Below, piece by piece: positions 6,950 to 15,302 of a stretch of 22,815 nt of DNA (the first letter of the stretch is position 1; every line of letters begins with the position of its first letter). The stretch is from assembly GCA_038231495.1 (NCBI GenBank), contig JBBRLG010000043.1, forward strand, positions 1 through 22,815, written 5' to 3'. The notes under the pieces are model-generated. The model worked only from the letters and a program-made list of their open reading frames with translations. It was not told where the DNA came from and did no database searches. The stretch comes from JBBRLG01 sp038231495. GTDB lineage: Bacteria; Planctomycetota; Planctomycetia; Gemmatales; Gemmataceae. Position numbers and translations under genes: made by a program.

Positions 6950-7288
6950 ATGGTCCGTGGGGGCGGCGGAAACCGAAAGGAACTCATTCCGATGGTACCA
7001 GTTGCACAGTGCGCCAGCAATGCCGCCCCGACGGACCAAATCGGCACGGCCAACGTTGCGCCGGCGGACGACAAGGACCGATCCGGCACCGACAGCGGCG
7101 GTTCACTGGATCATCCCCACGACACACAGCACGCGCGGCTTGACCCAGAATCCTCGCTCCGAGCCGACGCCCTCGCCTACGCGCGCCGCGGCTTCTCCAT
7201 CATCCCGGTCATCGGGAAGAAGCCGGCAGGACTATGGAAGCCATTCCAGTCAGGCCGCGCCGACGAGCGGACAATTCGTCGCCTCTTC
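6950..7288 (+). CDS. PrimPol N-terminal part, before frameshift
   Basis: The start is ATG 6950, or ATG 6992 with AAGGAA 9 bases upstream. A 65-residue Asp/Ser-rich leader precedes ALAYARRGFSIIPVIGKKPA, the opening of the bifunctional DNA primase/polymerase (Prim-Pol, archaeo-eukaryotic primase) domain. WKPFQSGRADERTIRRLF follows, the usual region before the catalytic strand. After CTC-TTC (7283-7288) the frame turns into Arg-rich nonsense ending at 7363, while the continuation of the domain appears one base later. The codon at the junction is AGA, rare in this GC-rich sequence. It may be a broken gene, a base error or a +1 frameshift site. Confidence 0.65.
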
Positions 7289-8267
7289 AGACGGGCAGTG
7301 CGTCACCGGCCTGGCCGTCGTCCTCGGCGGGGTTTCAGGCGACCTGGGCGTTCGCGACTTTGACCAGGTGGACGCCTATTACTGCTGGGCGGCCGCCAAC
7401 CCCGACCACGCCTCCACGCTCCCGACCGCCAAGACGCACCGGGGCTTTCACGTTTTCGGCACCGTCAACGACGAGACCTTCATGCACCTCGGCGACGGCG
7501 AACTGCGCGCCGACCCCAAGCACTACGTCGTCCTGCCCCCGTCGCATCACCCGGACGGCGGAATTTACACGTGGATCAACCCGCTGCCTGCATCGGGAAA
7601 CGCACTCGCGCCGCTGCCCGAGAGTTTGGCCCAGCGCTGGGGAAACCTCGGTCAGACCCACCCCCACGCAAACCAACACACACACCCCATTGAATGCGCA
7701 ACATCGCACGCAAACCACCCCGGCGAGGCGGTGGAGAAAATGATCGCCGACACCTTGCCCTGTGGCCCAGGACAACGGAACCGGTGCCTCTTCGAGTTAG
7801 CCCGCGTCCTCAAGGGCGCGGCGCCCGACGCCACGCCCGCACGACGTCGCGCCGTCTTGGTGGAATGGCACCGGCGCGCGCTGCCGCACATCCGCACGAA
7901 GGGGTTCGGCGAATCCCTGGTTGACTTCGCCGTCGCGTGGGAACGGGTGAAGCTGGGTCGCGAGTCGCTTGACGCGGCTTTTGCGGCAGCGGAGTCTGTG
8001 GTACTCACCGACGTAGCCGGGTCTTACGAAGGGCACCTGCGCCGGCTGGCGCAACTTTGTTCCGCCCTACAACTCCATCGCGGCGCCACGCCGTTCCACT
8101 GCTCCTGCCGCGTAGCCGCGGCGTTCTTGCACACGTCCCCCGTCCACGCCGGCCGGCTATTTAAGGTTTTGGAGTTCGACGGCATTCTGGTGTTGGTGGC
8201 GAAGGGCACGAGGCAGAGTGGCATGGCATCGGAGTGGCGATTTAACTCCCCACCAAGGTTGTTGTAG
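7289..8267 (+). CDS. PrimPol catalytic and C-terminal part, after frameshift
   Basis: The domain resumes with DGQCVTGLAVVLGGVSGDLG and the catalytic DxD of Prim-Pol as DFD (7356-7364). THRGFHVF supplies the conserved histidine region, and LRADPKHYVVLPPSHHPDGG the rest of the active site. A PriCT-like helical segment (GQRNRCLFELARVLKG) and a terminal winged-helix-like region follow. No helicase domain is fused, unlike many plasmid and phage PrimPols. It would synthesise primers, and possibly extend DNA, for replication of the element. Stop is at 8265-8267, and a small ORF begins 5 bases later. The frame is open for a long way upstream in this phase, but that part is not similar to primase. Confidence 0.72.
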
Positions 8268-8271
8268 GCCA

Positions 8272-8505
8272 ATGAAAACGTCCGCAGAATGCTGCTTAAA
8301 ACAGGACGCCAATGGCGACAATTCCCGCACCACCTCGGACCAAGCGGACTGCACGCCGAACATGCCGAAGGCCGCCGTGACCATCGTGCCCGCCGTTGCC
8401 GTCGAGGAGGTCACGACGGCTATTCAACCGAGGAGCCGCAGTCCGCTGGGCAGCAACCGAATCGGGCTGAGAATGAATTACGCTCGACGGCCCAGTTCGA
8501 CGTGA
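8272..8505 (+). CDS. Small hypothetical protein
   Basis: A 77-codon frame starting at ATG 4 bases after the PrimPol stop. Codons between about 8360 and 8420 have G/C-rich third positions, as in neighbouring genes, giving weak coding support. There are two adjacent cysteines near the start and no recognisable motif. No good ribosome site is present. The rest of the gap, 8506-8658, holds nothing I can identify apart from the AGGA ribosome site of the terminase gene. A frame at 8289-8570 was considered, but its His/Arg-rich composition looks like an out-of-frame reading. Confidence 0.3.
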   Translation: MKTSAECCLKQDANGDNSRTTSDQADCTPNMPKAAVTIVPAVAVEEVTTAIQPRSRSPLGSNRIGLRMNYARRPSST

Positions 8506-8658
8506 CGCCTCGCGACTCGGCGATCCGACTTCCGAGGGTCCTGTTGCGGACCATCCTCGACAGCGAGTAGACCGCCACGTCCCTGCCCCTGTTCCTGTCG
8601 GTGCAGGTGGGGAAGCTGGCGGCCCCCGCGGCCGCGCTTCGGGTGGTAGGATGGCAAC

Positions 8659-9420
8659 ATGACCAGAAAAGCTAAAACCGCGCCTGCGCCGGTCGATTCA
8701 CCGGGCGAGCCGATGCGACAAAATGCGACAGACAATCCAGCCCCAACCCCGTTCGCCTGGTCGGGCAAAACCCGGAGGGCGGCGGCTCTCGTCGCCGAAG
8801 ACGTTTTAACCGACGCGGCAATTGCTACCCAGGTCAAGACCCACAGGGCAACCCTAGATCGCTGGAAACGGCACCCGGAATTCGCCGCCCGCGTGGCCGA
8901 ACTCGTGCAAAAACTGGGAGAGTGCGCGGAACGTTTCGCCATCGGCCGGCGGCACCGGCGGGTCGCTGCTCTCGACGATCGCTGGGAAAAGATGCAGGAG
9001 GTCATCCGCCGGCGCGGTGCTGACAAGGCTTACCGCCGGGCACCGGGCGGCAAGACCGGCCTCTTGGTTCGCACCGAGAAGCAGGTAGGGGCAGGCGATA
9101 ACGCGCGGATTGTGGAAGAGTTTGCCGTGGACACCGCCCTGCTGAAAGAACTCCGCGAGCACGAACGCCAGGCCGCACAGGAACTCGGGCAGTGGCTCGA
9201 CAAACACGAGCACGGCGGTCCGGGTGGCGGCGCGATTGCCGTAGCTGCAGACGCCAAGGTGACATTCACCCATGCACTCCCAAGCCCTGCAACCGTCCAA
9301 ACGCTCGTTGCGTCGGTCATGGCCGCAATTGACGCTGGCGCGGTACTCCCGGACGGTGTGTCAGAACCCGTGGATTCGGCAGCAGCCCTGGCCGAAGCAG
9401 GAACTCTTCCTTCTCCATGA
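8659..9420 (+). CDS. Putative terminase small subunit
   Basis: A 253-residue protein with AGGA 7 bases before its ATG. Residues about 40-85 (RAAALVAEDVLTDAAIATQV, then THRATLDRWKRHPEFAARV) form an HTH of the kind found in phage terminase small subunits of the phBC6A51 type. This HTH recognises packaging sites on phage DNA. The middle is charged and probably helical, consistent with oligomerisation, and the C-terminus is Ala-rich. Position directly before the large subunit, overlapping it by 149 bases in another frame, is the strongest argument for the assignment. The family call is by pattern and context only. Confidence 0.7.
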   Translation: MTRKAKTAPAPVDSPGEPMRQNATDNPAPTPFAWSGKTRRAAALVAEDVLTDAAIATQVKTHRATLDRWKRHPEFAARVAELVQKLGECAERFAIGRRHRRVAALDDRWEKMQEVIRRRGADKAYRRAPGGKTGLLVRTEKQVGAGDNARIVEEFAVDTALLKELREHERQAAQELGQWLDKHEHGGPGGGAIAVAADAKVTFTHALPSPATVQTLVASVMAAIDAGAVLPDGVSEPVDSAAALAEAGTLPSP

Positions 9421-10681
9421 CGACTGGTTCGAGGGCTTGTACGGGGGAGCCGCTGGGGGCGCGAAGAGTTCGGCACTATTGGCTGCGGCGGCCCAATACG
9501 TCCACGTCCCCGGTTACTCCGCCCTGCTGTTGCGTGCCTCGTTCCCCGACTTGATGCAACCGGATGCGTTGATTCCCCGGTCCAAAGAGTGGTGGATGGG
9601 GTTTGCCCACTGGAACTCTCAGGAGAAGCGGTGGACGTTTCCCAGCAGCGCGACGATCACCTTCGGCTACCTGGAACGCGACGATGACGTTTATCAGTAT
9701 CAGGGCGCCGCATACCAGTTTATTGGCATCGACGAGTTGACCCAGCACACGGAACAGCGCTACACCTACCTCGCGTCGCGCTTGCGGAAGCCGGCCGCCG
9801 GCCCGCTCGGTGACGTGCCGTTGCGGCTGCGCGGCGCGACCAACCCCGGCGGCAAGGGGCATGACTGGGTGCGCAAGCGGTTCGTCCCGCCGGAGTATCT
9901 GAAGGCGCAAACGGAAGTGCAATTCGGCCGTCCGTGGTACGTCGAGGATCGCTTCTTCATCCCGGCCCGGCTGGAGGACAACCCGGCGATCAATCGGGTT
10001 GAATACGCCCGGAGTCTGGACCGCTTGGGGCCGGTGACGAAGTCCCAGCTCTTACACGGGGACTGGAAGGCGCAGGCGCAGGGCCAGTTCAAGTGGGAGT
10101 GGTTCCCGCGCTACTTAGACTTTGGCGACGCCTACCGAGTGCGCGAAGGCGTACTCCGGCATGACCAGTGCTGGCGCATGGTAGTCATGGACCCTGCCGG
10201 CGGCATTTCGTCCGCCGCCGACTACACCGCGATCGGCGTGTTCGCCGTCACCCCGGCCAACGACCTCTTGCTCCTGCACATGACCCGTGAGCACATCGCC
10301 TGGGAAGACATTTTGCCACGGCTGCGGCGCGTGTGCGGCATCTGGAACCCTTCCTTCGTGGCGGTCGAAACGGGCTTCCTGCAAAACGCGCTGATCCGCC
10401 TGGGCCGCAAGATGGACGGGATGCCGGCGATGCGCGAGGTGGACCCCGGCGGCAAATCGAAGCTGGTGCGGGCGCTGCCGGCGATCATTCGTGCCAGCAA
10501 CGGTCAGCTTTGGCTGCCGGAGCGCGAGGAGGCATGGCTTGAGGAGTTCAAGACGGAACTGCTGCTGTTCACCGGCGACGACGACGCGCACGACGACCAG
10601 ATCGACGTTTTAGGTTATACCGCCGCGGAGATCGAACGCGCCGTCGCGCAAGAAGGACAGCCGTTTACATTCGGCAGGTAA
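9272..10681 (+). CDS. Phage terminase large subunit
   Basis: A 469-codon frame. The ATPase domain has Walker A YGGAAGGAKSSALL (57-70) and Walker B FIGIDEL (150-156). The RNase H-like nuclease domain keeps its acidic residues: Asp307 in VMDPAGG, Glu366 in AVETGF, and Asp441/Asp442/Asp445 in DDQIDVLGY. It appears intact and would cut and pump DNA into a procapsid. ATG 9272 lies well inside the small-subunit gene; GTG 9356 is a possible later start, since similarity begins only near residue 33. No portal, protease or capsid gene follows: the next gene is on the other strand 40 bases away, so the packaging module ends abruptly. Confidence 0.9.
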   Translation: MHSQALQPSKRSLRRSWPQLTLARYSRTVCQNPWIRQQPWPKQELFLLHDDWFEGLYGGAAGGAKSSALLAAAAQYVHVPGYSALLLRASFPDLMQPDALIPRSKEWWMGFAHWNSQEKRWTFPSSATITFGYLERDDDVYQYQGAAYQFIGIDELTQHTEQRYTYLASRLRKPAAGPLGDVPLRLRGATNPGGKGHDWVRKRFVPPEYLKAQTEVQFGRPWYVEDRFFIPARLEDNPAINRVEYARSLDRLGPVTKSQLLHGDWKAQAQGQFKWEWFPRYLDFGDAYRVREGVLRHDQCWRMVVMDPAGGISSAADYTAIGVFAVTPANDLLLLHMTREHIAWEDILPRLRRVCGIWNPSFVAVETGFLQNALIRLGRKMDGMPAMREVDPGGKSKLVRALPAIIRASNGQLWLPEREEAWLEEFKTELLLFTGDDDAHDDQIDVLGYTAAEIERAVAQEGQPFTFGR

Positions 10682-10721
10682 ATCACCCCATAGGATCAGC
10701 CCAACGCACCGGCGGGCATTC

Positions 10722-11690
10722 TCAGGCCAGTCGGATACTTCCTCCGTCGTCGAACACCAGGTTTTTTTCCGGCAACCGCAACGACGCCAAGCGAGTCTGG
10801 AACCGTCCGTCGAATCCGGGTCCCTGTCGCTCCTTGCACCGCCTCCCGACGGAGTAGTCGATGCACATCGCTTGACCGTTACCAAGTGTCGCGTACCGTT
10901 TGCCGTCGTCGAAGACATGATCTCCGTCCATGTCGTCGCTGAGCCGTATGCGCCAGTAATGCCCGAACACACAGAAGGGCATTCTCTTGTAGTTCTCCCA
11001 CCAGCGAACCCGAGCCGCATTCCGCAACTTTCCACCCGCAAAGAACGGTTTCGTTGCCGCCGCCTCTGGACCAGAGGTCACCAGCTTAACCGGGTTCTCG
11101 TTCTGGTGCGCGAGCCCCATTTGAAGCTTGTCCGTCACGCCCCGCCGGCCCAGGTCGGCTTCGATCCTGTCCCGGTACCGTCCGTAGACTTCCTCCACGC
11201 TGGTTTCGGCGCGGAGCAAGTCAATGAACGACTGGTCCCAGCACGCATGAACGAGCCGCATGTCCTCGCGCTCCAAGGCCAGCGGAAGCCGCTTGAATAG
11301 GTCAATGGCCTCAGCCTTTGTTCGCGCGTCCGCAAGCTTTTGAGGGACGACTTTCTCATAGCCGGCAAGAACTTTGTCTTCGGGATAGAACCAGTCGTTG
11401 CCATCCTTTCTCTCCCCCCGCAGAATGTTTAGCTCGTGGTTCCCGATGATGCACTGGGCGCGTCCTGTGTCCACGAAGCGGGCGACGAGGCTTGCAACCG
11501 CTGGGCTGTCCGGCCCCCGGTCGATCAAGTCACCCAGGAAGACCAGCCGTCGGCCTTGGGGGTGGGTGCCGTTGTCAGGGTAGCCGAGATGAAGCAACAG
11601 GTCGTGCAAGGCTTCGATCTCCCCGTGGATGTCGCCCACGATGTCAATCGGGCCATCGAACAAGGGCCGGACCAGGGTGGCAGGATTCAT
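10722..11690 (-). CDS. Calcineurin-like metallophosphatase
   Basis: A 322-residue protein of the PP1/PP2A/ApaH/PrpE-type phosphoesterases. The metal-binding motifs are in order: GDIHG (19-23), GDLIDRG (53-59) and GNHE (83-86), with a later conserved LVHACW and a C-terminal region containing GHYW. These enzymes use two metal ions to cleave phosphoesters such as phosphoprotein or dinucleoside polyphosphate; the substrate here is not identifiable. It is the last gene of the minus-strand group, 67 bases after the DUF499 stop, and converges on the terminase gene. The upstream sequence has no strong ribosome site. It may be part of the defence operon or an independent passenger. Confidence 0.85.
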   Translation of the reverse strand: MNPATLVRPLFDGPIDIVGDIHGEIEALHDLLLHLGYPDNGTHPQGRRLVFLGDLIDRGPDSPAVASLVARFVDTGRAQCIIGNHELNILRGERKDGNDWFYPEDKVLAGYEKVVPQKLADARTKAEAIDLFKRLPLALEREDMRLVHACWDQSFIDLLRAETSVEEVYGRYRDRIEADLGRRGVTDKLQMGLAHQNENPVKLVTSGPEAAATKPFFAGGKLRNAARVRWWENYKRMPFCVFGHYWRIRLSDDMDGDHVFDDGKRYATLGNGQAMCIDYSVGRRCKERQGPGFDGRFQTRLASLRLPEKNLVFDDGGSIRLA

Positions 11691-11757
11691 GGAGTGCTCG
11701 TGGGGACGGGTGCCGGAAGGATCCAGGCCGCGCGATGATGCTGTGATGCCTCGGCGT

Positions 11758-13688
11758 CTATTCCCAATCTTTCACCTTGAAGGCGAGGCTGGTGGCATTC
11801 TCACTGACGCCGCGTTTGATCGTGTCGCTGGCCCCGTTCGGGAAATCGGCTTCGATCTCAAGCGTGATGCGGATCGTGGCGTGCGGGTCGGTGGCCAGTA
11901 GCTGGATCAGCTCGTCGGCGATGGTGTTTAACTTCGACTTGGCGAGCGTCGCGTTGACTTCTACACTGCCGTGGAACGTCTTCGCCTTCTGGGCAACCAC
12001 CGGGCCGGGGCCAGGCGGCTTCTTGCCGGGGTCAGTGACCTCCGCCGTCGCACCGACCGAGGTGCTCGCGGCCGGGTCGATCTTTCCCTCTTCCGGCGGC
12101 AAGACCACGATCAGTTTCTTCTGCTCGATAGCGTACTGCCTCGCCGCGTCGGGTTCGATCAACAGCAACGTGTCGTCAAACGAAACACCTCCCTCGCCGA
12201 GTTGAAAGCCGTCGTACTTGCCGTCGGTTTGTCCGTAGGCGGTGCCGAAGAAATCGCGGCTGCCAGCACCCGTGCGGACGACCGCCGCCAACACTTCGCG
12301 GGACTTCAACCGGGGCAGGTATAGGTAACGCAGGGAGTCTTCCCAGAACGCCATCGCTCCAACTGCCGCCTTATCACCCTTCCAGTAGAGTTCTTTCAGC
12401 TTGGCCCGCAAGTGGATTGGCGACCACGTCTCGATCACCAACTCGTTCTCGCGGCAAACGCGTTCCAACTCGCCCGGCGCGTTGCCGCTGGTCGTGTTCA
12501 GTGGGAACGATTCAATGCTCCCCTTGGTCGCGGTCGGGTCGTCCTGCACCGGACATAGAAGCCATTTGAAGCACTCGCGAGCTGCACGGGGCAGTACGGC
12601 ATTCGCCGCCTGCAATTCCTTCTCTGCCTGCTTCTGTTGGAGGTTGTCGATGGTCAATCGACGTTCATTGCCGTCCTCGACAATGCTTGCCCAGGCGAGC
12701 GCGACCCGCGTCGCGTCCCGCAGCCGCGTCACCACTGCGTGATCGGCCGCCACGAAGATCAGCCGGTTGGCCCGGTGTCGGGGTTGGCTGCCGTGCATCT
12801 TGAGATGTTCCAGCACCGCCTCTGTTGCCGGGCGATCGTCTTCCTTCGTGAACGTCTGCTCGGGCGACAACACCACGAGTCGCAACGCGCTGTCGTCCGG
12901 CACATCCGCGTGCGGCGTGAAAATGTGGACGCCGTCGAAGGGGGGCACGGCGGCGAAAAGCTTCTTCACCACTTCCTCGATTTTCTTCCGCACGTCCGTC
13001 TTGCCATCGAACCGACGTTTTCGGTCCTCCATTTCCCGTCGGAGGTTCGCCCGTGTGTCGAACCAGTAACGGGTCGTGTCGGCGCTCTTATCGCCGGAGC
13101 TATTCAAGTAGTGCAGCCGATCCGCCAGCCGGCCGAGTACGTCGGCGTACACCGCAGTCGTCTGGCCGGGTTGCAGGCAGCCGAGCAACACCCGACCGCG
13201 ATCCAACCCACGGATACCCGGCCTCGTCGCCACGCACGACGGAGCGGTCCCCAGGAACAGCGTTCGCGCCACTCGTCGGGCCGCATTCACCTGCCCGAAT
13301 CGCGGCTCCTTGCCTTCGAGTTCCGTCGTCTCGGCCCGGTCGCCGTCGATGTCTCCTTCGATCACCGGTTCCCACCCCGGCGGCAGTAGGTAGGTCATCT
13401 CATTTCGCACGTCGCCATTCGCCAGGGGAATGCTGCCGGGCAAAATCATCAAATCGCGATTATCGTCTTTCCACAGTCGGTAAATCACTTTCGCCATCAA
13501 CTTCAGCACGCCGCGCGTTCGCTGGAACCCGTCGATGGTCGTCCAATCCTCATAGAGTCGGTCGAACACCTCGGGGTGAATGGGGTACGCCTGCGTAAGT
13601 CGGTCGTAATACCGCGCTTCCTGGGTCTCGCTTGGCAGCTTCGCCCCTTCCGCGATGTAGGCGTCGGCGAAGGCCCGGCACACCGTGC
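11758..13688 (-). CDS. DUF499 ATPase, C-terminal part after frameshift
   Basis: This is the continuation of the DUF499 gene in another frame, about 640 codons, ending at TAG 11758-11760. It takes up the family sequence at TVCRAFADAYIAEGAKLP and includes YPIHPEVFDRLYEDWTTIDG and FQRTRGVLKLMAKVIYRLW, both typical of the second half of the ATPase module. Motifs further on include ESFPLNTTSG and AFWEDSLRYLYLPRLKSREV. The last 100 residues hold a Pro/Gly linker (GKKPPGPGP) and a final alpha/beta domain. The reading frame is nominally open back to 14013, but that upstream part has no similarity. It could only be made by re-initiation or frameshifting. Confidence 0.72.
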
Positions 13689-14591
13689 GCGGGCTTTCAA
13701 ATCCTTGATCGGCTCGAACAAGCGCCGCCGCACGATCTCGAAAGCCTCCTCCGTGGCCGCCGGCTTCCACAGCGCCTGCACCCGGCCGAACAGGTGTTCG
13801 AGCGCCAGGATTGCTTGCTTCCCGCGATCGCCGCTCGACGGCGGCGCGGAGTCGGGAAGGCTGCCCAGCAGCACCGCGTTCGGCACGAGTTTGACGGCTT
13901 CCGTCAGGGACTGGACGAACGACAGGTTCGAGTCGTAGGTCCCGCCCGAAAACGACTTCCCCGCCTCGAACTGGCCAATGTACCGGGCCAGTTCGTCCAC
14001 CAGCACGGCGCACGGGGCGTACGCTTCGAGTAATTGCCGCAACACGTCCTTTCCCGGTGAAGTGCCGGTTGCGTCCGCCTCCTTGACCAGGGCGAAACCA
14101 TCACTCCCGCCGAGTTGCCACGCCAGCTCTCCCCACAGCGTCTTGACGGTGATCCGGCCGTGCTTCCACGCCTGGCCCGGCGCGTGAGCCACTCCGTCGA
14201 TCACCGCGACGCGGGACTGCGGCACGTCCATCAGCCCCGCCTTCTCGATGAGCGTCGGAATGCCGAGCAGCGCGGACAGCGGGCCTTTCCGCGACGCGAG
14301 GTGCAGCACGGCCAGCATGGTGTGCGTCTTGCCGCCGCCGAACGCCGTCTGCAACTGGATGACCGGCTCGCCGCCCTTGCCGCACAGCCGCTGGGCGACC
14401 TGCGTGAGCAGGAGCCGCATACCCTCGGTGATGTACGTCCGCTCGAAGAAAGCGGCAGCGTCCTGGTACTCGACCGGGGCCTTGCCCGAATGCACGGCAG
14501 TGATGTCCGCCGCGAACTCGGACTGCAAGAACGTCCCCTTCAGCACGTCGGCATGGGGGATCGCGATCTCACGCCAGGGTTTCAGGCTCAT
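13687..14591 (-). CDS. DUF499 ATPase, N-terminal part before frameshift
   Basis: This is the start of a DUF499-type P-loop ATPase. MSLKPWREIAIPH opens the protein, Walker A is AFGGGKT (83-89), and Walker B is AVLVDE (195-200) followed by LARYIG. Similarity runs to EIVRRRLFEPIKDLKAR, then breaks at 13687-13689. Reading GCC-CGC, skipping to ACG-GTG in the next frame, restores KAR-x-TVCRAF. One lost base (for example GAC to GC) would explain it. Beyond that point this frame gives basic nonsense to 13503. DUF499 proteins are large ATPases that accompany DUF1156 methylases and helicases in defence islands. ATG follows the PIN toxin stop by 12 bases, so the two are translationally close. The full locus is 945 codons. 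Confidence 0.75.
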
Positions 14592-14603
14592 GCGTGTTCC
14601 GGG

Positions 14604-14993
14604 TTAGTTCCAGATGCGGGTGACGCCGTAGGCGTCGAAAATCGTGTCGATGCTCACCACGGGAACTTTTTCCATCCGAGCTTGCGAAATCAACAAGCGG
14701 TCGAAGGGGTCGCGGTGGTGAAAGGGCATTGCGAGCAACCCATTGAAATGGTCCTCGGTGATCGGCAGCCAGTCGAAAAAGGTTCGCGTCATATGCTGCC
14801 GGAAGAAGCCCGGATACGGACCGCCGATGTCCAGCTTCTTCAAGCTCACTTTGATGGCGACTTCCCAGGGCGACGCGACGCTTACCAGCTTGCGGTTCGC
14901 TGGGTCGCAGATCAACGCTTTGGCTCGTACGCTCAACCGTGGGTCGTCCCACCAGAACCACAAAACGGCGTGAGTGTCGAGGAGCAACTTCAT
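14604..14993 (-). CDS. PIN-domain toxin (VapC-like)
   Basis: A 129-residue PIN-domain protein that starts MKLLLDTHAVLWFW. The acidic metal-binding residues are present: Asp6, Glu44 in ASPWEVAIK, Asp95/Asp98 in HHRDPFDRLL, and Asp116 in VSIDTIF. It looks intact. PIN toxins cut RNA, often tRNA or rRNA, when free of their antitoxin. The ATG overlaps the antitoxin stop by 4 bases (ATGA), the usual coupling for such pairs. The stop is 12 bases before the DUF499 start. That places the pair inside the helicase-methylase-ATPase operon, where it may act as an addiction module or an infection-triggered effector. Confidence 0.9.
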   Translation of the reverse strand: MKLLLDTHAVLWFWWDDPRLSVRAKALICDPANRKLVSVASPWEVAIKVSLKKLDIGGPYPGFFRQHMTRTFFDWLPITEDHFNGLLAMPFHHRDPFDRLLISQARMEKVPVVSIDTIFDAYGVTRIWN

Positions 14994-15223
14994 TCCATAT
15001 ACTCCGCGAAATCTTCCAGTGGGGCGTCGAAGTCCGGGGCCATCCAGAAGGAACGATCCTTCGCCGTGCCCGGCACGCTTGGCCCTCTCACCCGTTGCGT
15101 TCGCGTCACGACCGCGACCGGTTCGCCGTCCGCCGTCAAAATCACTTCCTCGCCCGGCGTCATGCCGGCGACGATTTCGGTTAACTTCATTTGGACCGCG
15201 GCAAGGGGGAACGTACGGGTCAT
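14990..15223 (-). CDS. Phd/YefM-family antitoxin
   Basis: A 77-residue antitoxin. The N-terminal half (VQMKLTEIVAGMTPGEEVIL, then TADGEPVAVV) is the Phd/YefM DNA-binding fold. The C-terminal tail (FWMAPDFDAPLEDFAEYME) is the acidic segment that typically wraps the PIN toxin. GGAGACG precedes the ATG by about 6 bases. By family it should bind and neutralise the downstream PIN toxin and repress its own promoter. The 79-base gap upstream contains TAGAAT (minus strand, 15265-15260), a possible -10 box, without a clear -35, so a private promoter is possible but not shown. Confidence 0.88.
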   Translation of the reverse strand: MTRTFPLAAVQMKLTEIVAGMTPGEEVILTADGEPVAVVTRTQRVRGPSVPGTAKDRSFWMAPDFDAPLEDFAEYME

Positions 15224-15302
15224 GGTTCGTCTCCGTTGGGTCGAGAAATCACACGAGCTATTCTACCACGTCCGAATCCGCCGACTCACGTCAGCGGCTC
15301 GT

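Noticed and set aside
6457..7089. 210-codon minus-strand frame
   Set aside because: It overlaps the AlpA-like gene and the PrimPol start, which have family motifs on the plus strand.
12637..13389. 250-codon plus-strand frame
   Set aside because: Antisense to the conserved middle of DUF499; His/Arg-rich composition typical of a shadow frame.
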